DNA of 64,000 bases from Capitulum mitella (lineage: Eukaryota > Arthropoda > Thecostraca > Pollicipedomorpha > Pollicipedidae). Shown one piece after another: positions 13,301 to 23,712 of this stretch. The notes under the pieces were generated by a model. It worked only from the letters and a program-made list of their open reading frames with translations. It did not search any database and was not told the origin of the DNA. The DNA is taken from contig CP099842.1 of the NCBI GenBank assembly GCA_030062745.1, forward strand, positions 23,221,822 through 23,285,821. The letters run 5' to 3'. Each line of letters opens with the position of its first letter. Position 1 is the first letter of the stretch. The position numbers and the translations under genes are program-made.

Positions 13301-15820
13301 TTGGCTTTGTATCGACGTGCATGTTTTGTCACGGGCTGTTTCTGTTACTTCATTTGAAGATAATGTGAGGTACGATAAAAGTTTGCTAGGACTACCCCAT
13401 GCATTGGCCATGTAATATGTTCTATTTTCATGTGCTGTTTTGGTTCATTTCCTGTATGAGGATGCTATTCGAGTCGTTTGTTGCCATTCTTACTGTCCAT
13501 TGTATTTGACTAATGGTTCATGGCAAGGAACCTATATCGCTGTAGGATAAAAGAACACTTCCGAAGTTTTAAATTCACATGTAGATTTGTATGGGTTTGA
13601 GCACACTCTGATGTACACAAAACTTAGCGAAAAAGGTAATGCTTGAGGTATACAAATCTAAGAATGTTGTGGAAATTATATGTTGGATTTAAAATCCATT
13701 AGCATATGTGGCAGGACTCCATCTTGTTTTCATCATATTTGCCTGTTTGCAAAAAAAAAAACAAGTTGAAGGCTGTTGCAGAATGTATCAGTTGGAATCC
13801 TTGCATATTAGTGCAAGGATGAGGAAAATAACCCAAGAAAGCTTTCATCTGCCCATGTGTGGACAATTAAGCCATTTCTTGCATATTCCTGGCATGACTT
13901 AAGTAAATCAACATAACTGTGAACCCATTAACCCACTCATCATTGACAATGGTGCTAAATCTCAGATACTTGTTCAAGCTACAAGCTGGAGGCCAGCATA
14001 GTCCCTTCTGTCAGCATCAGTGTGAAATTTGACCTTGGTAATAGAAGTGATTATGAAAAAGCTGTTTGATGGGCCAGAGATTGCTTAGCCAACTGTTTTT
14101 CAATTGTTGATTAGGAAACTGATGCCTGATCAAAAAACTGCTCAGCCATCTGATGGCTCATGACCATAAACTATTTTTGGCCCATGTTCACATGCTTTGT
14201 TCCAGTGTGTTAGGCCCAGAAGTTCTGGACATGTTAATGAGAAATTGGAGGTAGAGGTTTGACCTTTGCATTCATCTTAGTTATTGGATCTGGGGCTGCA
14301 GTTAAACTGTATGTGCTGCAGGAAATCAGGCCTGGTTTTGTTCCCAAATGTGGTCATCTGTAAGATTTTTATAGCTGAAGCTATTTTTTGTCCCCATGCT
14401 TGTGTGTCCCTAACTGGTATGCAATACAATGTAATACAGTTTTGTACTAAGTTCATGTTCCAAAACCATCCTTAGCTTTGCTGTGTTGCCTCTTGGAAAA
14501 AATAGTTTTGTTTAACTTTGGCCATTGTCTGACATGAAATGGTTTCAGCCACCCAGCTGCCATGTGAAAAGGTATTTCTTTTCATTCTGCATTTTTGTGA
14601 TCCTGCATTTATCTGGTGGGAATGTGAAAGTCTTGTTTTTGTTTTCTGAGAATATTCAGATTGAATTAATATATCTTTCCAGCCACCAAACTACCATGTT
14701 AAAAGGCACTTCTGTTCAGTCTGCATTCATATGACCCTGCATTTATCTGATGGGAATGCAGAAATCTTTTTTTGTTTTCCTGGAATATTCAGAATGAACC
14801 AGTTATATCCACATAATTTATCAGATGTAGTCAGCACTTGTAAAAAGATGTGGTTACAAGTCACATGGGCTTCCAATGGGAGCATATCCAAATGGATGGT
14901 AGAAACCACTGCTGTCTTGGAGGTGTAAGGAACCAACCATGCTACAGGAAGGAAACTGATAAAAATAACCAGATGTTGTACCCCATGCCTCAAAAAGGCC
15001 CATATTGACTCATACTGCAGTCACAGGAAGGTTTGCAGATAAGCACATGTGTTGCAAGCTTATTCTGAAGGTTGCAAGGTAATGCCAAACATTGTTATAA
15101 AAGATGTATGGAGCTAGTAAAAGTTTGCGTGGTCTTGGTACTTCAGTTAAGCTTTATTCATTGATGTAGTGAAGATTACTGCAATATGAAATATGCTTGC
15201 AGTAAGGTGGCCTTGTGTCTGATTTTAAAAATTGCACTATGACTGTTGTTCACTTTGTATATCAAGAGCATAGGGCACTGGGACTATAAGACACTGATGA
15301 CCCATACCAGCATTGGAAGAACTCATTTTACTCTACTTTTATTCATTATATTATTATATATAGCACATAATATGTTGTATTGTCATATAATATAATATGC
15401 TGTATAATGATAGTATATGTCATTCCTGTATTAAACTAAGAAATGGAAGGTTTTCCCTATTCTCTCTTGCTGCTCTTTAGGAGTTCTTCACTCATAATTA
15501 ATGTGATTGAACATAGATTGTGATAGGTATGGACACTTGTGTGGAACATTACAAGTCCTTCTTCCTTGTGTTGGTGGAAATGTCTTGAAAGGGACAGTCA
15601 GCAGAGGCCAAGCTATATGTGTTGCAGTAATTATAATGAAGTAGAATGGAAAGTGTGTGTGAGGAAGATCAGGAGCCTGCAGCTTTCTATTCTGATGTTC
15701 ACAAAAGTGATGTATCAATGTGGCAAATGGCAAGAAAGAATATTTTTTGCATTGCAGAAGTAAATCTGGTGTGAAACATTAAGGGAAATTGGTCAGCTTT
15801 GAAGATTTGCCAGTTTTAAT
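10379..15820. other. Satellite-makorin spacer, AT-rich, no exon recognised
   Basis: No conserved coding block was found. Two blocks (about 11680-12720 and from about 13690 onward) almost lack CpG, while 12720-13690 has normal CpG. Non-coding 5' exons of makorin may lie here, but none can be shown. Confidence 0.5.
14546..14800. repeat. Two-copy tandem duplication, offset 134 bp
   Basis: The segment from 14546 to about 14667 recurs diverged at 14680-14800. Shared landmarks are cagccacc, cctgcatttatctg, tgggaatg and ggaatattcag. Neither copy is coding. Confidence 0.8.
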
Positions 15821-15855
15821 ATGGCTGAGGGATGGACCAGCAATGTGCTATGCAG
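15821..15855 (+). CDS. MKRN1: Makorin exon 1 (short start exon)
   Basis: ATG then [11 protein letters not shown] plus two bases of an Arg codon. The donor is gtaagc. The ATG context (ttttaatATGG) is weak, but the peptide matches the family start and supplies the first zinc-ligand Cys. Confidence 0.85.
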
Positions 15856-18800
15856 GTAAGCAGTTCTAATGCAGTGTTGTGCAAGAGCATGATGGTTTTG
15901 TAAATGCTGATGGACATGATGATACAGTGTTGACATGTGCTTTTCATTTTTTATTTTGATATGTCAGAACTAGTTTGGACAAGATGGAAAGAATTATGAG
16001 CTTATCTCTGTGTCATTTTCTATGATTTCAGGCATATTGGCATGATCTTGACACCCATTTAGACTTGAGTGCTATGAATTATCTTACACATGTCTGCCTA
16101 GCACTCACCATTCTTGTTAACTGATAATTGTGTCAGCATGTTTTGGACCAATGATGATTTCATCCACGCAGAAACCATGACATCACCTTGTTGACCATGA
16201 TGTCACGGGTGGACCAGTCGAGACACAGCAAGCCTGTTGCAGGTACTTCATGCACGGCACTTGTCGGAACGGCGCCGGCTGTTCGTACTCGCACGACTCG
16301 AACCTGGCGCGGCCGACACTCCCCTGCAAGTTCTACCAGTTCGGCACGTGCGCGTACGGCAGCAAGTGCCAGTACCTGCACGAGATGCAAGGAGACCCGG
16401 CCAGCGGCCAGCCGGCGGCCGAGGCCGACACTGCAGCGAATGGCAGGAGCGTGGCCGTCAAAACCACAGCTGACAGCATCAGGTGACTGGCCAAATGCAG
16501 GGGATGGTAGGACTTTCTGCTGCTGTCATAAGGCTGGTGCAGTTAAATGCTCTGTGGTATTGCTGGACTGCATTGCTGTTATTCCGCAGTAGAATGGCTT
16601 AGTTGTGTTCTTGACATTGTCTACATTGCTTCATTGTTCTTGGATGCCAGTAAGCATTGTTCTTACCATGACAAGCCTGTAAAATCACATAGTCAGTAGG
16701 GAAGGCTCAGCCATGGGCCAGTCAACTCAGGGTCCTCAAAATACTGAAACCTTCCTAGATTTGGGCCACTTTGTTTTGCAATTCTGAAAATAAATGTATT
16801 AATTTCAGTTAGTCTATTTTCTTTTGCACAGTTTCCCATGAGGGATAGTCAGCATGGGAACAACAAGAAAAATGAAACAAAAAACTACCTGTCACTGTGG
16901 AGCACCCTGTCCATGCTGGATTGGCATGCCTGATGTTGTTATTGCTCCTATGAGATTTATTTGTTTTACTTCGAATTTCCCAACCATCAGAAACGATTAA
17001 AAATCAAAAGCATCCCACAACTATGCAGATGTATGTAGTATGACAGTACAAAGTGTGCCAGTCTGACTACTGAGGCTTCAGGGCTCAGTCTCGCATGGAA
17101 TGCCCAGAACCCTGCTGTTCAACATTTTGCCAAGTTTTCACCATTTTCACACTTCTCTGACTCACCTCCCATGGAATCATAGGTGCATTGGTACTGAAAG
17201 CCATGTGCTAACTAAAGAGTGGTATTTATTCTTGATAATTTGGTTTAACTCTAAGAGTCTTGAAACTGTGAATGTTCTTTTTGGATTCCCCGTGTTCTTG
17301 TTCTGTGTATGTGTGTGTGTGCGCGCGTCCTTGCGTGCGTATGTGCGTGCATGTGTGGGTGCGTTTGCATCTTTTGGATTTTTCATGAGCTTGACTTCCG
17401 TAGCTTGGGGGGGATGAAGGCATCCAAAGTGGGGGGCTTAACTGCAAGTTGGGGCTGTGAGCTGGAGTCCCCCATCGCCCAATTATGTGCCATCCTACGC
17501 TCTTGCACCACAAAGTGCATTTTTTATTGTTTAATCCTTGGCGTGCATCATAATAGACTTTAATATCATTCGGGCAGGCAGTCTCTATTTCACGGGTTTC
17601 ATGTGCGACAGGCGACCGATGAAGAACCTCCGCCTGTGCGACATGACGTCAGGAGCGCGGGTACCGGTCAACTGGGCAGAGGCGCCCGAGTTTGTACCTG
17701 GCTCGTGCAGAACACCGCCAGCACCAGGTGCGTGCCATCTGCGACATCATCATGCAGCGCCCGTGTGCACCGAACAGTGCCGCAGGACACACGGCACCCT
17801 GTGTTTCTGGGTCACTCGGTCTGGTGTCGTGCGCCAGGAAAAACTCCATTTATTCTGTGAAACGTGCTCATTGTTTGGAATTTGTTTTATGTATTGCCTT
17901 TATTGTCATGGATCCGGGCACCTATCCTGCTAGAATGTGTCCGGAAAGCTTGGATATGTGTATGACAACTGCTCACCCGTGTTCAGTGTCTGCCATCACG
18001 GCAGCGTTTATATTTTATTATTTTATATATATATTTATATTTATATCATATTCATAACCGGGCCACCGTTTTGCGGCAGAGCCGGCGCCCCGTTCGTACG
18101 CAGCCGTGGTGCAGCCGTCCGGCTCCGGGCCGCCGGCCGACCCCAGCGACCTCAGCCTGGTGCCGCTCTGTCCGTACGCCGCCGTCGGCGAGTGCAGGTC
18201 GGTCCGGCCGCCGGCCGCCGGCAAGCCGCCGCAGGAGCTGTCAGCCTCCTGCCGTTCATCGGCCGAGGCTCGGGAATCGGCTGGTGATATCGGACCGTTG
18301 CTGGAGGGTCGGCTCGTGCTGCTGAGTGGCCTTCGCCCTGCTCCGAGCTCGCCTTTAATTGGAAACATCCGCTGTGCTTCTCCACTAATCGTTGCTTTTT
18401 GATATTGGTTTTTATTGGCCCTGCATTAGCAGCTGCTTCTGATCCTGCCTTATTGAGCGTCTCGAGTGCCGAGCGTTACTCTTCGTCGACCTTATTATCG
18501 TAACCAGACGCCTCAAACTGTGATCCATGGTCGTCGTCTACCTCCCTGGATCATCCGGTGTCCTTGGCATGCGAACAGCGCAGTCGGCCAGCGTGCTTCC
18601 GTCGTGGTGGCGCTGGCTCATTTCCCACCGGGAACGTAACAAGCCTCAACCCGAACGTGGTGGCGGGCCGTTCGGACGGTCACGCCACGCGGCCACGCTG
18701 TTGAAAACGCGTCACTAAGCAACGCCAACGGACGCCTGTCGGTCACAGAACGCCGACGGTCTTCGGCCCGACTGACCGACGCGACCAATTGACCGACGTG

Positions 18801-21511
18801 ACCGACTGACCGATGACGACTGACAAAAGCGTCGCTCTGCGAGGGACTGACCGGGCGGCGCTGTCGCAGATACGGCGAGCACTGCGCCCTGCTGCACGGC
18901 GACGTGTGCGAGTACTGCCAGTGCTCGGTGCTGCACCCGCACGACCCGGACCAGCGGCGCCGCCACCGCGCCGACTGCCTCCGCACGCACGAGAAGGACA
19001 TGGAGCACTCGTTCCGAATGGCCAAGTCGGTCGACAAGATGTGCGGCATCTGCATGGAGGTCGTGGTTGAGAAGGTGGGTTGGGGCGAGCAGGCAGCTCA
19101 GTGGAAAAACGACGTGTTTCACGTCCTGATGTGTCGCCTTTCTCTTTGTTTTTCGTCAAGCTGTCATTATTTAGGAGATAATTTCTCCCCTCTGCTCTGT
19201 AGTAAAGTTCCATGTGGCTGTTATCGAAAAAGCCAGGCGGGATTTTTTATTTACGTTCACCGTATTTCATCACAGAAGGAGATGAGCGCGCGAAGGTTCG
19301 GCATCCTGCCCAGCTGCAGCCACTGCTTCTGCGTGCCCTGCATCAGGCAGTGGCGCTCCTCCAGCCAGTTCGAATCCAAAGTGACCAGGTGAGCCGCCGC
19401 CGGACCCAGCACCGCGGAAAGTAGACCGCTGGGACAGGAGGTGATCATTCACTTCCAGAGTCATCAGTCCTAGCCTTTGTAAAACGTGGCTCTGTGCCAT
19501 TTTCTGCACCACGTCTCTTTGTTTCAACGCCGAGGACAAGCTCTTCATTTGATGTCCATTTATGCGAAGATTTCGGCTTATCTAATGCAGGCTAACACGA
19601 AAGACATATGTGCGTTGGTATCAGAAGAACGTGTGATTTAAACGGTTCTGAATGGCATGAGTCGCACGAGTGTAGGGATATATGTTGTGTATCTAATGTA
19701 TGCGTGTATGTTGCATGCTGATATATATTTTTGAGGAGTACATCTGTAAAATCGATTGCCACGATAGTTTAGCTTGCTGCGAAAGCAATGCCCAGTGAAA
19801 TCACGATTCATATTTAAATGAACGTTGCTACTCGGTCCTCGTTGATTGCGCTGCTGCTTTTGCTGGGTTGCGAATTTGAATCTGGGCGTCGAAAGGAACG
19901 CTTCAAAGTTCCACGGAACGTTCAGCTAAAGAAATCGGATTATGACTGGAAATTTAGACTCGTAAGATTACTGTCTAACATCAATCAAACAAGGAAACAA
20001 ACTTTTCGTCCCGGACGTCGAAACCTGAAATGCGTGTCTGAAAAATGCCAGAAGGTCATATTCAAGGATGAAATAGACGAGAACGCCTGCCTCTCAAATC
20101 TTTCGAAGGCCAAAATTAAGTTCCAGCGATTTCCATTGATCCCGGAGCAACGGCAGGATGGTGTTATATAGTCCTGTCATCAAAATGAATCAAAAGCCCT
20201 TTTCCTTCCGCCGGACCTCGCTTGCCATTGCCGTGTCTCATCATTTGCTCGCTGACGTCACCTGGGTGTCTGGCGACGGCAGGGGCTGTCCGGAGTGCCG
20301 GATACACAGCGACTTCATCTGTCCCAGCCGGTACTGGGTCGACGACTCCGAGGAGAAAACCAAACTCATCGACGACTACATCGCCTCCTGCAGGTACGAT
20401 GCATCGTCATCACTAGTCGTGCACACTGCATAACCCCCGGTCAGTTCCCTTATAATGCAAGCAGCCGAGATTCACTCGTCCACCGCCGCGTCTCGGTGCC
20501 ACCCCACGGCCGGCTGCTGCTCTCTCCCGGCTCGGACCTCGCCGCTGACCGCGTCCCCTCCCGCCGACAGCAACAAGCCCTGCAAACACTTCAACGAGGG
20601 CCGGGGCGAATGCCCGTTCGGCAACAAGTGCTTCTACCAGCACACGTACCCGGACGGCCGGAAGGCCGAGCTGGGCCCGCCGCGCCGCCGCCGCCGCCAG
20701 AACCACATGATCGAGACGGAACTGATGTCGGTACGTCGTGTCAGTGGGAGGCCGTGGATGGTTGGCGATGCGCTAGTTGTTTTGGGAGGAATAGGTAGAT
20801 GTGTTTGATTTAGACACGGACATCGTAGGGTCGCCCGTTCGGTGCATTTTCAACTTCCAGTACCTAGCCAACTGAAATCGTAAAACGTAACGCGTTTGCT
20901 CAGATGACTGTGGATGTGGCACAGCTGCGGAACATCTGACGTAACGTCGCGTAAACGTTTGATTTCGCCCTCTCTGGCATTTCGTTAGCGATCAGTGGGT
21001 GTCAAACGGCTGTCACGGCAGTGGTTTGAGGCGTCGGTCTACGTACCGTATCACTAGTGTGGCCACGTGTAAAGATATGTTCGCTACGCCCATGTTACAT
21101 ACGACTCAGCTTTACCGATGTGGTTTCGGACTCCCTAGTCTATTCTCTTATGCCGCTGCCCGGTTTGCCTGGTGCGACCCCGCGTGAAGACTCGCTGACC
21201 TCACCTTTTCCCGTTTGGCTGACTGACCTCCTCGCCCAACGACCTTGCCCTCGTCTTACCCCGTCCGTCTGATAACCGGCTGGCCTCGTCTGATCGCGCC
21301 TAGCGATGTGACCTTCGCGGACCCCACCTGACGGGTGTCTGACTTGGCCCGACGCCGCCGGCAGGACGTCATGCTGAGCGACTTCCTCAGCGACGAGATG
21401 CGCGCGCTGGAGGACGAGGATGCCGAGGAGGCGGTCCGGTTCAACCTGATGATCATCCAGGCCGGCTCGCTCATGGACATCATGTTCGCCTCGGACTCGG
21501 ACGAGGAGTGA
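15821..21511 (+). CDS. MKRN1: Makorin RING E3 ubiquitin ligase (9 exons, 414 aa)
   Basis: Nine exons join in phase: 15821-15855, 16243-16482, 17612-17727, 18080-18197, 18870-19074, 19276-19388, 20283-20393, 20571-20730 and 21365-21511 (1245 nt). Makorins are RNA-binding E3 ubiquitin ligases. In order: CCCH fingers at C11-x7-C19-x5-C25-x3-H29 and C40/C48/C54/H58; a low-complexity linker with [10 protein letters not shown]; a third CCCH at C161/C169/C175/H179; the makorin Cys-His segment C183-x2-C186...H192...C206; a C3HC4 RING (C228, C231, C252, H254, C257, C260, C278, C281) with CGICMEVV and [15 protein letters not shown]; and a fourth CCCH with wide spacing C317-x9-C327-x5-C333-x3-H337. The tail is acidic and ends DSDEE. 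All zinc ligands are present. The start [14 protein letters not shown] agrees with arthropod makorins, although exon 1 codes only 11 residues. Which paralogue (MKRN1/2) is meant is not resolvable. Confidence 0.95.
16243..16482 (+). CDS. MKRN1: Makorin exon 2, CCCH fingers 1-2
   Basis: The exon encodes [18 protein letters not shown] and [19 protein letters not shown], then a linker ending TTADSI. The acceptor is tgttgcag and the donor AG/gtgact. Confidence 0.95.
17304..17370. repeat. GT/GC-rich simple repeat
   Basis: Imperfect (GT)n grading into GCGT repeats, in makorin intron 2. Confidence 0.85.
17612..17727 (+). CDS. MKRN1: Makorin exon 3, linker with EFVPG motif
   Basis: The exon encodes [18 protein letters not shown] then [11 protein letters not shown], the conserved linker motif. 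The donor is G/gtgcgt. The acceptor is chosen as gcgacag/G; gcaggcag/T giving a start at 17582 is also in phase and would add ten residues. Confidence 0.8.
18080..18197 (+). CDS. MKRN1: Makorin exon 4, start of CCCH finger 3
   Basis: A proline/serine-rich linker followed by [12 protein letters not shown]. The acceptor is ttgcggcag. The donor is AG/gtcggt, non-ideal but forced by phase and by the finger being completed in exon 5. Confidence 0.88.
18870..19074 (+). CDS. MKRN1: Makorin exon 5, finger 3 end, Cys-His box, RING start
   Basis: [19 protein letters not shown], then HRADC, then HEKDMEHSF and [11 protein letters not shown]. The acceptor is tgtcgcag and the donor AAG/gtgggt. Confidence 0.95.
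19276..19388 (+). CDS. MKRN1: Makorin exon 6, RING core
   Basis: The exon encodes [19 protein letters not shown] and [15 protein letters not shown]. The acceptor reads CAGAAG, so the exon may start at 19276 or 19279 with one Lys more or less. The donor is AG/gtgagc. Confidence 0.93.
20283..20393 (+). CDS. MKRN1: Makorin exon 7, RING end
   Basis: [19 protein letters not shown] then [13 protein letters not shown]. The acceptor is cgacggcag and the donor AG/gtacga. It supplies the last two RING cysteines. Confidence 0.95.
20571..20730 (+). CDS. MKRN1: Makorin exon 8, CCCH finger 4
   Basis: [19 protein letters not shown] then [12 protein letters not shown] and a run of arginines. The acceptor is gccgacag and the donor TCG/gtacgt. 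Confidence 0.95.
21365..21511 (+). CDS. MKRN1: Makorin exon 9 (stop codon)
   Basis: An acidic tail from [18 protein letters not shown] to DSDEE, then TGA at 21509-21511. The acceptor is gccggcag. No canonical AATAAA follows nearby; aataca occurs near 21812. Confidence 0.92.
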   Translation, partial: DVMLSDFLSDEMRALEDEDAEEAVRFNLMIIQAGSLMDIMFASDSDEE

Positions 21512-23204
21512 CGTACAAACGGGCGGCGGCCGGCGCGCGCGCCATCTACCTCCGCCCGGCGCGGACCGGGCGGGCGCCGTGGCTTCGTCCGGGCCTCGCC
21601 CGCTCCGAGGGGTCAAATTCGCGCGTGACCAGGGGGCGCGCGACGTCACGGCGCGCTGTCGGGGAGCCGACGGCGGAGGCATGTTTGCAGGACGGATGGC
21701 GCCGTGACTGCCCGGGGAGTTCGGGGTACCGCGAGGAGCTGATGGCGTTCTCTGGGCCTTGCCATATCGCACTTCCTGCCGATGCGCACGTTTAAATGCT
21801 TTTGACGTTCGTAATACACTGCTCTTTCCTGGGTCTCACGTCCCTCTTCCATCCTTAGTAAATAGTCGCGAAGTTTGCGCCTGGCCCGGTGGGTGTAGGG
21901 ACTGCCTCTGTGATTGCTCCGCGTCATGTAATCTTGTCCTGGCGTATCGTTACCTGGCCCCCGGTATTCTAGAAATGCGCATGCTAGTCGGCCTTGACGG
22001 CGGCGGCTGTGGCCGGACGGCCGCGCGCCGTCGGTCCGGATCATCGGTAGACGGTGGCGAAGTCCGCACCGGTGCCCCAGTCGTGCGGCGGAAAGCAGGC
22101 CTGAAGTGGTCCCGTGTGTCTGCGCGCGCGCGGGCGGCATGACGCGTGCCGGGCGTCGTGCGTGTGCGCGGGCCGCGCTGTGAAACGGCAGTGACGCCAG
22201 CACGTTATCAAAACCCAGGAGATTCAGCACAAAATGCTAGTGAGCTGGTCGGATAGTTACTGGTGGTCGGTCGTCGGTGTGTGGTAGGCAGTGCTTTGGA
22301 GCCGGAGGAAATCTGAAGCGGTGATCCTATTTGTCCATAACCAGCTTGCGGTGGTCGGATGTTCCTACCTTGCAGTTTGAGTGCCTACGTTTTATGTGAT
22401 TTATAACAGTCAAAAGGCTTGATGTATTTAGGTTTTAACCCTGCTTTACTCCGTCCGTTAGCTGGGGACTACGCTAGGTCGCTTTTCACTAGTCTCCGTT
22501 CACCTGATGTCAACTGTTTTACAACCAAATGGTGCCGAAAGGCCAGTACCGAGGCCGACAGTGCGATTCTGGTGATCTTGTATGTCCACATGGAAATGAA
22601 CATCCCAGCTGTCAGCTCGTTTTATGTCCGAAAGATGGCGACTGCGCGTGTAGTAGTGGCGTATGCTTCCTCGGCATTGACATTGAAAAAGAGATGAATA
22701 GTTTGATGCCGACGAAGCATTGGTTCGCGGATTTCCGTTCATGCCACGAAACAATGTTCCTCGGTTGCAAGAGTGCCTTGCTGATGAGATCTCGCCTGGT
22801 CGACTGGTTCCTGTTCCACTGACACCATCTGACGTCAGTCTGAGGCGAGCCTGAGCGAGGATTGTCCATGATTTGGTGGACCGCAGGTAACATTCGACTG
22901 GGGACGTCTGCCTACAAACATCCACATAAAAGACATCGCCGAGTTCCAGTTTCAGATGCACTGCGCTTAGTTTATCAAAACGGGCGTACAAATTACAAGT
23001 GGCGTATCAAAACGGTGAAGAGAAATACCACGAAGTAAACGGATGCTTCTCGAAGGACTGAGAATCATCCTTACCCTCTGGGCAGAACATTGTAAAATGG
23101 GCAACGTGAACCACGGAAACACCGATGCTGCCTGCAAATCAGATCCACGGAGAGATATGAAACTCCGTAGATGTGCCACCGTATCCCATGTCTATGTTTA
23201 AAGG

Positions 23205-23257
23205 CCGGGGATCAGATCGTACCTTCAGATATTTTGAAGGTATGATCTGATCCCCGG
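23205..23257. repeat. Near-perfect hairpin, 23-bp stem and 7-nt loop
   Basis: ccggggatcagatc...ccttca is mirrored by tgaagg...gatctgatccccgg with one mismatched position in 23 and the loop gatattt. The stem is too short for a usual animal microRNA precursor. It may be a miniature element or a structured transcript end. Confidence 0.9.
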
Positions 23258-23624
23258 TGCCATCCAATCTTTCCGGCCCACAGACTATAGAATTTATATA
23301 AATGAATGTTTGATCCGCCTTTTTACCCAGCACATGCACGTAAGCGCGCCCTTCTGCGCCATGCGCGGCCATTTTATATTGTCTGTATTGCCTCTTACCA
23401 TATTGGTGCTGCAGTGTGACGTCGTAGGATTTCACTTCTCTTGTAGGAGAGTGGCCAGGGGTGTCGTTTTGTGTAAATGATGGGGGGGGGGGAGCGAGCC
23501 GAGGGCGCGGCAAATTGACCTCCCCAAATGTGCGTTTACCAGCTGATTTAGCCAACTTTACTTTGACCAGCGGAAATTTGTCGGTTTTCTGTTGTTATTT
23601 ATCAAATAAAAATCGCATATATTC

Positions 23625-23627
<3 letters not shown>

Positions 23628-23668
<41 letters not shown>

Positions 23669-23712
23669 GTATATTTATATACATATAAATAAATAAATAT
23701 ATATATATATTT
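23628..23712. repeat. AT/TTTA microsatellite
   Basis: (TA)n followed by interrupted TTTATA and AAATA tracts. A short GATA run follows at about 23760-23776. Confidence 0.9.

Noticed and set aside
19818..20171. 117-codon plus-strand frame with a hydrophobic start
   Set aside because: It lies in makorin intron 6 and looks like a signal peptide plus basic tail, but has no family match, no own splice or polyadenylation context, and a length within chance.
21140..21772. 210-codon minus-strand open frame over makorin exon 9
   Set aside because: It is the shadow of the GC-rich makorin last exon and 3' UTR on the other strand.
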